DNA of 64,000 bases from an uncultured Finegoldia sp. (lineage in GTDB: Bacteria > Bacillota > Clostridia > Tissierellales > Peptoniphilaceae), in the NCBI RefSeq assembly GCF_900766215.1, contig NZ_CAAFUQ010000069.1, positions 1-64,000 of the forward strand, written 5' to 3'. The position numbers were made by a program, and so were the translations under genes. Positions 9,290-17,981 of this stretch are shown in pieces (position 1 is the first letter of the stretch; each line of letters starts with the position of its first letter). Below the pieces are notes generated by a model, which was not told the DNA's origin, searched no databases, and saw only the letters and a list, made by a program, of their open reading frames with translations.

Positions 9290-11026
9290 ATGTGTAATTG
9301 GGATTTGTCCAAGATGTATAAGGACAAGAACGAAATTGAAAAAGATATTAAATTAGTTAACGAAAATATTAATAAAATTGATGAATTGAAGAAAAATGAA
9401 AAGGATAATTTTATAAAAATAATGGATTTACTTTTCGAAACTGACAGAGTAATGGATAATTTGTACACTTACGCTTCAATGAAAAAGGATGAAAACAGCA
9501 AGGTTTCAGATAGTGTAAAATTGGAATTGGAATTGTCATCATTGTACAACAAGCTACAATCTAGATTTTCTTTTGTTGAACCATTTGTTTTATCATTAAA
9601 AGAAGATGAACAAGACAAACTTATCAGAGAAAATCCAAGTTATGAAATATTCTTCAAAAAGATTTTGAGATTTAAGGAACACACTTTATCTGCAGAAGAA
9701 GAAAACATTATTTCTCTTATGAGTGAAGCTATGTCAAGCCCACACAATGATTTCTACAGTTTGCAAAACACAGATATGGAATTTCCTTATGTAGAATCAA
9801 TCGATGAAAAGCTTACAAATGCTAATTTTGTTCCACTATTATCTAAGCTTCCACGTGAACAAAGAAAAGAAGTTTTTGAAAAATATTACGATGAATTAGC
9901 TAAGTACAACAATACTTTTGGCTCTACTTTGTATGCGAATATCAAAAATTTGGTTATACTATCTAAAATCAAAAAATACGACAGTGCAAGACAAATGGAA
10001 TTATTCAACGACGATGTTGAAGAAGTTGTGTACGATAATTTAATCGACATTGTGCACGAATACTTGCCATACATGTACAAATACTACAAGGCAAGAACAA
10101 AATTGTTAGGATTAGATGAGCACCACATGTACGATGTTTATGTTCCATCTACAAAAGGTTTTGATCGTGAAATTCCATTTGAAGAAGCTAAGAAAATGGT
10201 GATTGAAGCTGTAAAACCAATGGGAGAAGAATATCAATCTATCATGAAGAAAGCTTTTGAAGAAAATTGGATTGATGTTTATCCAAAAGATGGCAAGAAA
10301 CCAGGCGCTTACAGTTGGGGATCATACGATTCTTATCCATACATTTTATTAAACTACACAAATGATGTGGATTCTGTGTTCACTTTGATTCACGAATTGG
10401 GTCATTCAATTCATTCATATTATTCAAGAGCTAACAATGAGTTCAAATATGCAGGCTATACTATATTTGTTGCAGAAGTTGCAAGTACTTGTAACGAAAT
10501 GTTGTTGTTGGATTATATGATTAAAAACGCTAAGAATGACGATGAAAAACTATACTTGTTAGATCATCACATCAACTCATTCAAATCAACAATTTTCAGA
10601 CAAACTATGTTTGCAGAATTTGAACGAGAAACTCACAAATTAGTTGAAGAAGAAAAGGCATTAACTGGAGAAGATTTCAACGAAATTTACCTTAACTTAA
10701 ACAAAAAATACTTCGGAGAAAGTGTTGTATCAGATGATTTGATTAAGTACGAATGGTCAAGAATCCCTCATTTCTACACTAACTTCTATGTGTATAAGTA
10801 TGCTATAGGTCTTAGTTCATCATCAATCTTGTCACAAAAGATTTTATCGGGAAATGAGCAAGATTTGGAAAACTACAAGAATTTCTTAAAAGATGGTAAC
10901 AAAAACTATCCTCTAGTACAACTTAAAAACGCTGGAGCAAACATCAAAGATAAAGAAGTTTTGAGAACTGCTTTTGAAGTTTTTAAAGAAAAAGTATTAG
11001 AATTTGAAAAAATTGTCAATAAATAG
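9290..11026 (+). CDS. pepF: oligoendopeptidase F (M3 family)
   Basis: A cytoplasmic zinc metallopeptidase that cuts short peptides, useful to a peptide-fermenting organism. The M3 zinc motif HELGHSIH begins near residue 368 (His368, Glu369, His372), with the third ligand glutamate expected in the following EVASTCNEM segment. The protein is 578 residues from ATG 9290, close to the PepF length of about 600. That ATG has AGAGGTGATT upstream; an earlier in-frame start at 9239 lies in terminator and promoter sequence and is unlikely. A glyoxalase-fold gene follows after 11 bases. Confidence 0.93.
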   Translation: MCNWDLSKMYKDKNEIEKDIKLVNENINKIDELKKNEKDNFIKIMDLLFETDRVMDNLYTYASMKKDENSKVSDSVKLELELSSLYNKLQSRFSFVEPFVLSLKEDEQDKLIRENPSYEIFFKKILRFKEHTLSAEEENIISLMSEAMSSPHNDFYSLQNTDMEFPYVESIDEKLTNANFVPLLSKLPREQRKEVFEKYYDELAKYNNTFGSTLYANIKNLVILSKIKKYDSARQMELFNDDVEEVVYDNLIDIVHEYLPYMYKYYKARTKLLGLDEHHMYDVYVPSTKGFDREIPFEEAKKMVIEAVKPMGEEYQSIMKKAFEENWIDVYPKDGKKPGAYSWGSYDSYPYILLNYTNDVDSVFTLIHELGHSIHSYYSRANNEFKYAGYTIFVAEVASTCNEMLLLDYMIKNAKNDDEKLYLLDHHINSFKSTIFRQTMFAEFERETHKLVEEEKALTGEDFNEIYLNLNKKYFGESVVSDDLIKYEWSRIPHFYTNFYVYKYAIGLSSSSILSQKILSGNEQDLENYKNFLKDGNKNYPLVQLKNAGANIKDKEVLRTAFEVFKEKVLEFEKIVNK

Positions 11027-11037
11027 GGGAGAAATTC

Positions 11038-11409
11038 ATGAAATATAAATCATTACACACATGTATCAGAGTAAATAATTTGGAAAAATCAATCGAGTTT
11101 TATGAAAAAGCTTTAGGTATGGAAGTTACAAGCAAGAAAGATTTCCCTGAAGATAAGTTCACACTTGTGTATATGACAAGCGATCACAACTATGAAATCG
11201 AACTGACTTATAACTACGGGAAGACAGATTATACTCATGGCGATTTCTACGGTCACATGGCTTTTGAAGTTGAAGATTTGAAAAAATCACACGAATATCA
11301 CAAATCTTTAGGTTATGAAGTTGACGAATTAGGTGGACTTGAAGGTGTTGCAACATTTTATTTCATGAAAGATCCAGATGGTTTCAACATAGAAATAATC
11401 GGTAAATAG
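11038..11409 (+). CDS. glyoxalase I-like protein (VOC family)
   Basis: A 123-residue vicinal-oxygen-chelate protein with two beta-alpha-beta-beta-beta modules, resembling lactoylglutathione lyase GloA, which detoxifies methylglyoxal. The likely metal ligands are His7, the Glu in NYEIELTYN, the His in YGHMAFEVED, and the Glu in FNIEIIGK, the four-ligand pattern of glyoxalase I. NLEKSIEFYEKALGM is the usual family start. It sits 11 bases after pepF and 1 base before an ABC ATPase gene, so it is co-transcribed. The thiol cofactor in this organism is unknown; substrate is inferred. Confidence 0.82.
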   Translation: MKYKSLHTCIRVNNLEKSIEFYEKALGMEVTSKKDFPEDKFTLVYMTSDHNYEIELTYNYGKTDYTHGDFYGHMAFEVEDLKKSHEYHKSLGYEVDELGGLEGVATFYFMKDPDGFNIEIIGK

Positions 11410-11410
11410 T

Positions 11411-12325
11411 ATGAATCTTGAGTTAAAACATGTGAATAAATCTTTTGGAGATAACAAAGTTTTAACCGATATTTCATTTAAAGTTGAAAGCGGACGTGCT
11501 TTTGGGTTTTTGGGTAGAAATGGAGCCGGAAAAACTACAACTATGAGAATCATTACGGATGTTTTGAGTGCTGATAGTGGACAAGTTTTGATTAACGGCT
11601 CTCCCATTAATTATAATGAAGTTAATATCGGATATCTTCCAGAAGAAAGAGGGTTGTATTCCAACGAAAAAGTGTTTACACAATTGTATTATTTTGCAAG
11701 ACTTAAAGGTACAGACAGAAGAAGTGCTCTTCAAAATGTAAGATATTGGCTTGACAGATTTGACCTTGCAAAACACAAGAACAGAAAATTGTCCACTTTA
11801 TCCAAAGGTTTAAGGCAAAAAGTTCAAATTATTTCTGCTCTTTTAAATGACCCTGATATTTTGGTATTGGATGAGCCGTTTTCTGGACTTGATCCAATCA
11901 ATGCCCATGAACTAAAATTGGCTGTTGGAGAATTTATACAAAATCAAAAAATAGTTATATTCTCCAGCCATTTGATGAGTTATGTTGAAGAATTTTGCAG
12001 AGATGTTTGCGTTATTGAAGAAGGTAGAATTATTTTGAATGGGGATTTGAATGAAATCAAAACTTCAATGGCTGAGAAAAAAATGCTACTTAATGCAAAC
12101 AATATGGGAATTTGGGAATTAAAAGAGTTATTGGAGTCAGAAAATTTGATATATCCAGATGCTGTTGTCAGAGAATTCAAGCTTTTGGTCAGACTTACTG
12201 AGAATGTAACCAAAGAAGATATACTAGAATTTATGATGTTAAATCAAATCGACATCAATTGTTTCAGTCAATACGAACCTAGTCTTCAAGATGTATTTGT
12301 GTCAAAGGTTGGTGTTAGAGAATAA
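11411..12325 (+). CDS. ABC transporter ATP-binding protein (NatA-like)
   Basis: A 304-residue ABC ATPase. Walker A is GRNGAGKTT near residue 35, the signature is LSKGLRQKVQ (the NatA-type variant of LSGGQ), Walker B is ILVLDEPFSGLDP, and the switch His is in FSSHLMSYVEE. A C-terminal extension of about 80 residues is typical of the NatA/exporter group. The stop codon overlaps the start of the permease gene (TAATG). It probably energises export of sodium or a small molecule; the substrate cannot be told. Confidence 0.88.
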   Translation: MNLELKHVNKSFGDNKVLTDISFKVESGRAFGFLGRNGAGKTTTMRIITDVLSADSGQVLINGSPINYNEVNIGYLPEERGLYSNEKVFTQLYYFARLKGTDRRSALQNVRYWLDRFDLAKHKNRKLSTLSKGLRQKVQIISALLNDPDILVLDEPFSGLDPINAHELKLAVGEFIQNQKIVIFSSHLMSYVEEFCRDVCVIEEGRIILNGDLNEIKTSMAEKKMLLNANNMGIWELKELLESENLIYPDAVVREFKLLVRLTENVTKEDILEFMMLNQIDINCFSQYEPSLQDVFVSKVGVRE

Positions 12326-13533
12326 TGAAAAAATTTAGTAGAGTATTTAATTTTGAATTTAATTCTATAATAAGACACAATTCGTATTTGATTGCAACAT
12401 TAGTAATCACAATATTGGTGTTTGCTTTGTCGTTTTTGCCGAGATTTATGCCATCTATTTTTAATAGCATGAATACTGGAGCGAACAAAAACGCAACCAT
12501 AGATATTAACACTCTTACATTTGATAAAACTTGTATTTATTCATCTGATAACAAAATTGATGTGAAGTATTTGAAGACTATTATGGGACTTGATGATAAA
12601 AATATCCTAAAATCCGAAGATGAAGTGAAAAAAGCTGTCGAAAATGGAGAATACAACATTGGATTTGTAGTTGAAAGTCCTACAAAATTTAATTCTTATA
12701 TAAAAAACAAAGAGTTTATGGATGATCATTCACAACGCTTTACAAAAGCTTTGGAGAAGTATAATTACGATAAAAGTCTGATTAATAATGGAGTGGATCC
12801 TGGAATAATCGAGAAAAACTCAAAAGAGAAAATCGACTTTACAGAAAAAGTTTTGAATAAAGACCGTTCGCACTCATTTGTGTTTTCGATAGTTTTCGTA
12901 ATACTTTTTGATTTGATGATTTTATTCTACGGAAGTGTTATGAGTAACAATATCTCCAGAGAAAAAAAGGACAAAACTATTGAAGTTCTACTATCATCAG
13001 CAAAACCAAGTGTGTTTGTGTTTGGCAAACTATTAAGTTCAGCAGTTTTGGGAATAATCCAATACTTTATATTTATTATTGCGGGAATAATCGGAATATT
13101 TGTTAATAAAAACTATTATCCAGAAGGAATTTGGACGTTTTTCACAAATACTTTGAGTCTAAAATTCTTGTTGACTATACTTTTGTTTGTAGTGTTTGGA
13201 TTTGTTTTGTATTTGATATTGTTCCAAATTCTTGGACTTGCTGTAAAAAGAGCGGAAGAAGTTAATTTCCTAATAGTTCCAATATTTTTGGTACTCGTTG
13301 GATTATTCTTTGTAATAATCAATTCATTAGGAAAAGACAGCGATATTTTGATTAAAATATTATCGTTTGTGCCTTTTTCATCTGCAACCTTGATGCCAGT
13401 TAGATTTTTATTGAATGATGTGAAGTTATTGGAAATAGGAATATCATTTGGATTGATGCTTGTAGTGATAGTTTTATTGTTAATAAAAGCAATAAAAATG
13501 TATCGCAAAAGCGCAATGGAAAATATCGATTAA
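12325..13533 (+). CDS. ABC transporter permease (NatB-like, ABC-2 type)
   Basis: A 402-residue membrane protein with one N-terminal membrane segment (about 22-42), a large extracytoplasmic domain (about 50-185), then five further segments in the C-terminal half. This is the ABC-2 layout of NatB. The cytoplasmic loop NISREKKDKTIEVLLSSA is the conserved coupling region of this family. It overlaps the ATPase gene by one base and closes the operon. Substrate unknown, sodium export possible. Confidence 0.85.
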   Translation: MKKFSRVFNFEFNSIIRHNSYLIATLVITILVFALSFLPRFMPSIFNSMNTGANKNATIDINTLTFDKTCIYSSDNKIDVKYLKTIMGLDDKNILKSEDEVKKAVENGEYNIGFVVESPTKFNSYIKNKEFMDDHSQRFTKALEKYNYDKSLINNGVDPGIIEKNSKEKIDFTEKVLNKDRSHSFVFSIVFVILFDLMILFYGSVMSNNISREKKDKTIEVLLSSAKPSVFVFGKLLSSAVLGIIQYFIFIIAGIIGIFVNKNYYPEGIWTFFTNTLSLKFLLTILLFVVFGFVLYLILFQILGLAVKRAEEVNFLIVPIFLVLVGLFFVIINSLGKDSDILIKILSFVPFSSATLMPVRFLLNDVKLLEIGISFGLMLVVIVLLLIKAIKMYRKSAMENID

Positions 13534-13564
13534 AACACTTGACAGAATATGCAAATAGTGTTAG

Positions 13565-13573
13565 TGTTATATT
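13565..13573 (+). promoter_or_regulatory. extended -10 promoter of metK and its riboswitch
   Basis: TGTTATATT (13565-13573) is an extended -10 (TGnTATATT). A perfect TTGACA lies at 13539-13544 but 23 bases upstream, too far for a normal spacer, so the extended -10 probably does the work. Confidence 0.5.
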
Positions 13574-13586
13574 GTAACAACTAGAT

Positions 13587-13685
13587 AATTATCTTATTAA
13601 GAGTAGTGGAGGGAATGGGCCCTATGAAACTCAGCAACCTATTAAATTAGGTGCTAAATCCCACAGGAAATCCTGAAAGATAAGT
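13587..13685 (+). promoter_or_regulatory. SAM-I (S-box) riboswitch aptamer
   Basis: The conserved S-box blocks are all present in order: TTATCTT (13589-13595) pairing with AAGATAA (13677-13683) as P1, AAGAG and GTGGAGGGA, GGGCCCTATGAAAC, CAGCAACC, AGGTGCTAAATCC and the closing GAAAGATAAG. S-adenosylmethionine binding stabilises P1 and lets the downstream terminator form. It precedes metK, which makes SAM, so this is feedback control. Confidence 0.95.
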
Positions 13686-13691
13686 TTACAC

Positions 13692-13721
13692 ATCCTTACC
13701 TTTTCAGGTGAGGATTTTTTT
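13692..13721 (+). terminator. riboswitch expression-platform terminator
   Basis: ATCCTTACCT pairs with AGGTGAGGAT (two G-T pairs) around a TTTC loop and runs into seven T. It would stop transcription before metK when SAM is plentiful. Confidence 0.88.
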
Positions 13722-13732
13722 ATGGAGGTACT

Positions 13733-14911
13733 ATGAAAAACATATTTTTAACATCTGAATCAGTTACTGAAGGTCATCCTGATAAAGTCTGTGACCAAAT
13801 TTCTGATGCAATATTAGATGCTATTATTAAAGAAGACAAGGATGCAAGGGTTGCTTGTGAAACTTGTTCAACAACAGGACTTGTTATGGTAATGGGAGAA
13901 ATAACTACAACAAGTTACGTAGACATCAGATCAATAGTTAGAAAAACTTTGGAAGAAATCGGCTATGATAATGCAGATTATGGTATTGATGCAAGAACTT
14001 GCGCAATCATCACTTCATTGGAGGAACAATCTACAGATATCGCACAAGGCGTTGATGAATCTGAAGAATACAAGGGCAACAAATCAGACGAATACGATAG
14101 ATACGGTGCAGGAGACCAAGGAATGGTATTTGGTTATGCAACTAATGAAACAGAATCAGGATTGCCATTGCCATTGGAATTATCACACAAATTAGCTAGA
14201 AGACTTGCTACTGTAAGAAAAGAAAAAATCTTGAATTATTTGAGACCAGATGGCAAAACACAAGTAACTGTTGAATACGAAAACGACGCTCCAAAAAGAA
14301 TTGAAGCTATAGTAGTTTCAACACAACACGATCCAGATGTTGATTACGAACAATTAAAAGAAGACATCAAAAGAGAAGTTATCTTGAAAATCGTAGATGA
14401 ATCTATGATTGATGAAAACACAAAATTCTTCATCAACCCAACAGGAAAATTCGTAATTGGGGGACCAATGGGAGATGCTGGACTTACAGGAAGAAAAATA
14501 ATAGTAGACACTTACGGTGGATTCTGTAATCACGGAGGTGGAGCATTCAGTGGAAAAGACCCTACAAAAACAGATAGATCAGCAGCATATTTTGCAAGAT
14601 ATATCGCAAAAAATGTCGTAGCAGCTGGACTTTGCGACAAATGTGAAGTAGGTTTCTCTTATGCAATCGGAGTTGCAAAACCAATCAGTATGTTCATCAA
14701 CACATTTGGAACAAATAAAATCGAAGAAGAAAAAATTATTGAAGCAATAAATGAAAACTTTGATGCAAGACCAAAAGCAATAATCGACAAATTGGATTTA
14801 CAAAGACCTATTTACAGAGATGTTGCAAGCTACGGACATTTCGGACGTGATGATTTGGATTTATCATGGGAAAAATGTGACAAAGCTGAAGCTTTGAAGA
14901 AATATCTATAA
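13733..14911 (+). CDS. metK: S-adenosylmethionine synthetase
   Basis: Makes S-adenosylmethionine from methionine and ATP. The 392-residue protein has the family signatures [20 protein letters not shown] at the start (here preceded by Leu), [12 protein letters not shown] for nucleotide binding, and the glycine-rich loop [19 protein letters not shown] with the catalytic lysine and aspartate. Length is normal. Ribosome site TGGAGG lies right after the riboswitch terminator T-run. It is a single-gene unit closed by a strong terminator. Confidence 0.97.
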   Translation: MKNIFLTSESVTEGHPDKVCDQISDAILDAIIKEDKDARVACETCSTTGLVMVMGEITTTSYVDIRSIVRKTLEEIGYDNADYGIDARTCAIITSLEEQSTDIAQGVDESEEYKGNKSDEYDRYGAGDQGMVFGYATNETESGLPLPLELSHKLARRLATVRKEKILNYLRPDGKTQVTVEYENDAPKRIEAIVVSTQHDPDVDYEQLKEDIKREVILKIVDESMIDENTKFFINPTGKFVIGGPMGDAGLTGRKIIVDTYGGFCNHGGGAFSGKDPTKTDRSAAYFARYIAKNVVAAGLCDKCEVGFSYAIGVAKPISMFINTFGTNKIEEEKIIEAINENFDARPKAIIDKLDLQRPIYRDVASYGHFGRDDLDLSWEKCDKAEALKKYL

Positions 14912-14914
14912 AAT

Positions 14915-14960
14915 AAAAATCAGTGAATGTTAAAATATTTCAACATTCACTGATTTTTTT
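14915..14960 (+). terminator. terminator of metK
   Basis: AAAAATCAGTGAATGTT pairs with AACATTCACTGATTTTT around an A/T loop; a run of seven T ends at 14960. Confidence 0.9.
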
Positions 14961-14979
14961 AGTACTTATTTAGTACTCC

Positions 14980-15011
14980 AAAAAAAATAGATAGCTAAAA
15001 TTAGCTATCTA
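14980..15011 (-). terminator. terminator downstream of tRNA-Sec
   Basis: Read on the minus strand, GATAGCTAA pairs with TTAGCTATC and is followed by a long T-run (the A-run at 14980-14987 on the plus strand). It ends the selB/tRNA-Sec transcript. Confidence 0.85.
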
Positions 15012-15020
15012 GAGTATGTA

Positions 15021-15117
15021 TGGCGGGAAATGGTAGGAATCGAACCTACCCGGGCAGCTCTTAACTACCTGAGACGGTTTTGAAGACCGCAGGGCACACC
15101 AGCACCCATCAATTCCC
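15021..15117 (-). tRNA. selC: selenocysteine tRNA (anticodon UCA)
   Basis: A 97-base tRNA with encoded CCA (TGG at 15021-15023 on the plus strand). Anticodon TCA is at 15081-15083 in the loop CTTCAAA, so it reads UGA. Selenocysteine hallmarks are visible: an 8-base-pair acceptor stem, a 6-base-pair D stem with a short TGGT loop, a long variable arm (GGTAG/CTGCC), and a 5-base-pair T stem with loop TTCGATT. The acceptor stem seems to hold one U-U mismatch at pair 6. It lies 120 bases downstream of selB on the same strand. Confidence 0.96.
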
Positions 15118-15196
15118 AAATACCTTAATATTATACCAAAAACAAAGTTAATTTACAAATTATTTTACAATTAATTCACAAAAATGTAATAAATAC

Positions 15197-15240
15197 ATAA
15201 TAGATTAGGGCAATGCACAAGCAAAGCCCAGTTCTATTAT
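15197..15240. other. 44-base near-palindrome between selB and tRNA-Sec
   Basis: ATAATAGA (15197-15204) pairs with TCTATTAT (15233-15240), GGGC with GCCC, and TGC with GCA, around the loop ACAA, with symmetric internal loops. It overlaps the selB stop codon. No T-run follows on either strand, so it is not an ordinary terminator; an RNA processing or stabilising hairpin is possible. Confidence 0.55.
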
Positions 15241-17114
15241 TTAAAATCTTTTATTTTAACTCTGTCGTTTTCAATCCTCTTAGTGTAACCTTTAATATCT
15301 AGTGTTTCTAAAAGAGTGATTGCACTTTTTCTTGACATATTAAGCATATCTTTGAGTTCTTTTACATTCAAAGTTTTGTTGTTATTGAAATGATCATCGA
15401 CAGTTTTGATGAATTTGTCGTAACATTTTTTAGAAATCAAAAAGTTATCTCTTAAAATTACGACGTCTTTTTGCAATAAAATGCCTAAAATAGTCTTGTC
15501 TTTTTGGTTGTGAACAACATTGTCTATCTTCAATAATTTGTCGAATTGGTTTTGACAAATATCTTGAAGCATTTTCTTTCTGATTTTTTCATCTTCATCA
15601 CTTAACTGAACTTTGTGAGATTTAGAAGATATTATACCACTTTCTTCCATCAAAACCTCTTGGTCGTTTAAGTCTTTAAGCATGTAATTGAAGAATGGTC
15701 TATCGTCATCAAGTTGTAATTTTTTAAGAAGTTCTTCTTTGTTAATACCAGGTAATAAAGGATTTGTCTTGTGGAATGATATCACAAACATTTTTAATTT
15801 ACCTAATAATTTTAAGTAAGCTTCTATTTCTAATACTTTATCATTTCTAATTACAACTTTATCTTCTTGTTTTAGTTCGTCTAATTCTTTTAAAACTTTG
15901 TCTTTTGATTCCGAAGAATAGAATACCAAATCATCGATTTTTGTAGGATAAATCTCATCTTCAAGATAATTCAATATAATATCCTTGATTTTTCCTTCTT
16001 CTTTTATTTTAAGATTTTCAATTATTTCTTCATCGAATAATTTGTGCTTTCTTACAGAACCATCAATTATAATACCACCACCGATGGTAACTTGTGGGGA
16101 AAATTGTCTTAAAATAAAAGGATCAGATGTTTTTGCATAGATTTTTTCTTCAAGTCTTATTTGAACTAAAGCCTGTGTTCCCGGTTGAATTACTTGCTTA
16201 TCAAGTGGAACTACCCTTCCGAATATTTCTTTTGTACCGTGGAACAATCTTACTCTATCCCAGTGATTTAAAGGCGATGCACTTTCTAACAATGTAAGTC
16301 TAACATCTATCATATTGAAAGCTTTTAGTGAGTTTTTCTTGGCAATAACATATCCTCTGTCGATTTCATCCAAATTTAGATTGATATTCAAAGCAACTCT
16401 TTGGGATGGGTGAGCAACATTTACATTTTTATTGTGAACTTGAATGTTTTTAATATTAATATCTTTTTCAATAGGATATATAAAAGATTCTCCCTTGTGA
16501 ATATCTCCATCAAGAAGTGTTCCAGTAACAACTGTTCCAATTCCTTTGACATTGAATTTTCTGTCGATATTCATTCTGTAATCTCTTTCAGCGTGTTTTT
16601 GCTTTAATTTCTTAGATTCAGAATCTATCATTTGAATTAAATTATCTATTCCTCTTTTTGAAACAGAATCCACTTCGCAAACAGGACAGTTTTCAAGGAA
16701 AGTTCCCTTAACTAATTCTTTTACTTGTTCGGTTGTCTTTTGTGTTTCTTCATCAGTCGCCAAGTCTCTTTTTGTCAAGACAACAATACCTTCAGTTTTA
16801 TTTAAAAACCTAAGAATATCCAAATGTTCAACAGTTTGTGGCATTACACCTTCTTTACAGTCGATACATAAAAGAATCATGTCCATTCCAAAAGTACCAG
16901 TCATCATATTTTTTACAAACTTTTCATGACCTGGCACGTCTATTATTCCAGCTCTTTGACCACTTGGAAGATCAAAATAGCTAAAACCTAAATCGATAGA
17001 AATTCCTCTCTTTTTTTCTTCCGGTAGTCTATCAGTACTATTTCCGGTTAAAGCTTTTATTAATGTAGTTTTTCCATGATCGATATGGCCAGATGTACCT
17101 ATAATAAAATCCAT
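15237..17114 (-). CDS. selB: selenocysteine-specific translation elongation factor
   Basis: SelB carries Sec-tRNA to the ribosome at UGA codons marked by a SECIS hairpin. The 625-residue protein has an EF-Tu-like GTPase domain with GTSGHIDHGKTTL (residues 6-18), DVPGHEKFV and TKRD in the G1, G3 and G4 positions, then beta-barrel domains (MNIDRKFNVKGIGTVVTGTL), and C-terminal winged-helix repeats that bind SECIS RNA (SRKSAITLLETLDIKGY near the end). Length fits the family. It lies between tRNA-Sec and the fdh operon, whose fdhF needs it. The selA and selD genes are not in this window. Confidence 0.96.
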   Translation of the reverse strand: MDFIIGTSGHIDHGKTTLIKALTGNSTDRLPEEKKRGISIDLGFSYFDLPSGQRAGIIDVPGHEKFVKNMMTGTFGMDMILLCIDCKEGVMPQTVEHLDILRFLNKTEGIVVLTKRDLATDEETQKTTEQVKELVKGTFLENCPVCEVDSVSKRGIDNLIQMIDSESKKLKQKHAERDYRMNIDRKFNVKGIGTVVTGTLLDGDIHKGESFIYPIEKDINIKNIQVHNKNVNVAHPSQRVALNINLNLDEIDRGYVIAKKNSLKAFNMIDVRLTLLESASPLNHWDRVRLFHGTKEIFGRVVPLDKQVIQPGTQALVQIRLEEKIYAKTSDPFILRQFSPQVTIGGGIIIDGSVRKHKLFDEEIIENLKIKEEGKIKDIILNYLEDEIYPTKIDDLVFYSSESKDKVLKELDELKQEDKVVIRNDKVLEIEAYLKLLGKLKMFVISFHKTNPLLPGINKEELLKKLQLDDDRPFFNYMLKDLNDQEVLMEESGIISSKSHKVQLSDEDEKIRKKMLQDICQNQFDKLLKIDNVVHNQKDKTILGILLQKDVVILRDNFLISKKCYDKFIKTVDDHFNNNKTLNVKELKDMLNMSRKSAITLLETLDIKGYTKRIENDRVKIKDFK

Positions 17115-17142
17115 ATAACCTCCAATTAATTTACTAACGTAT

Positions 17143-17148
17143 ATTATA
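17143..17148 (-). promoter_or_regulatory. possible -10 box of selB
   Basis: On the minus strand the sequence reads TATAAT, 28 bases before the selB start codon and upstream of its GGAGG ribosome site. No good -35 is seen. Confidence 0.4.
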
Positions 17149-17388
17149 TCATATTTCGTTATTTTTTATAAAACATAAGGAAATTATTTTCATAAGTTTT
17201 TTGACAAACGTATTGGTTTAAAACGGTAAAGTAAATATAAAATACTTTTGTCAATTACTTTATCATTATATTAAAGTTGATTAACCAAAAGATACATTTA
17301 TAAGAATATATATACATAAATAATGCGATATTATGCTAGTTAATAAAGTGATAATGAATATTAATAAGGATTTTAAACAAAATACTAA

Positions 17389-17417
17389 TTTACTTTAGGA
17401 AATATAAGTGGTATAAT
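17389..17417 (+). promoter_or_regulatory. promoter of the formate dehydrogenase operon
   Basis: TTTACT (17389-17394), 17-base spacer, TATAAT (17412-17417) with an extended TGG before it. It lies 65 bases before the first gene. Confidence 0.65.
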
Positions 17418-17481
17418 AAAAAATATAAATAAGAAAATAATCTTAATAACTGAAGGAAAACAATTTTTTAGGAGGATTTTA

Positions 17482-17967
17482 ATGAGTTTTACATTTGACT
17501 TAAAAGAACATGCTTCTCAAGTCGAAGAATTTAGAGAATTTGTGAGAAGCAAAAAGGACATTAAGGGTCCATTGATGCCGGTATTACAACGTGCACAAGA
17601 TGAATTTGGGTATTTACCAAAGGAAATTATCACTATGATTTCTAAAATATTGGACATTCCTTTGTCAGAAATTTACGGTGTTATTACTTTTTACGCACAA
17701 TTTTCTTTGATTCCAAAAGGAAAGTACGATATTCAAGTTTGCGAAGGAACTGCTTGTTATGTAAAAGGAGCTCAAAGAGTTTCTGAAAAACTACAAGAGA
17801 TTTTGAAAATTCCAGCAGGAAGCACTACTGAAGACCAAAAATTTTCCATTACTGCATGTAGATGTGTTGGATTATGTGCATTAGCTCCGGTTATTGTAAT
17901 TAATGGAGATGTGTATGGTAAGGTAGCTGTTAACGAATTAGAATCTATTGTTAGTAAATATAATTAA
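17482..17967 (+). CDS. NuoE-like [2Fe-2S] subunit of a formate dehydrogenase complex
   Basis: A 161-residue thioredoxin-like ferredoxin of the NuoE/HydC/HylC family. An N-terminal helical bundle (about 20-70) is followed by the cluster-binding part with CEGTACYVKG (Cys-x4-Cys) and CRCVGLC, whose cysteines complete the [2Fe-2S] site. It passes electrons to or from the flavin subunit encoded 14 bases downstream. First gene of the fdh operon, with a strong AGGAGG ribosome site. Length is normal. Confidence 0.92.
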   Translation: MSFTFDLKEHASQVEEFREFVRSKKDIKGPLMPVLQRAQDEFGYLPKEIITMISKILDIPLSEIYGVITFYAQFSLIPKGKYDIQVCEGTACYVKGAQRVSEKLQEILKIPAGSTTEDQKFSITACRCVGLCALAPVIVINGDVYGKVAVNELESIVSKYN

Positions 17968-17981
17968 TTTAGGGGTTTATT

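Larger units (their letters stand above)
17115..17481. other. divergent intergenic region, selB / fdh operon
   Basis: This 367-base region has no gene. It holds the selB -10 box, the fdh promoter, and repeated short motifs: TAAAGTAA (17227-17234) and TTACTTTA (17255-17262, again 17390-17397 over the fdh -35), plus TTGACAAA (17201-17208) with TTTGTCAA (17247-17254). These could be regulator sites, but the DNA is so AT-rich that chance is possible. Confidence 0.5.

Noticed and set aside
13539..13544. TTGACA as the -35 box of metK
   Set aside because: It lies 23 bases before the only good -10 box (TGTTATATT), well over the usual 16-18. The extended -10 explains the promoter better.
17201..17206. 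TTGACA as a -35 box for the fdh operon
   Set aside because: No -10 sequence occurs 16-18 bases downstream. The promoter at 17389-17417 fits instead.
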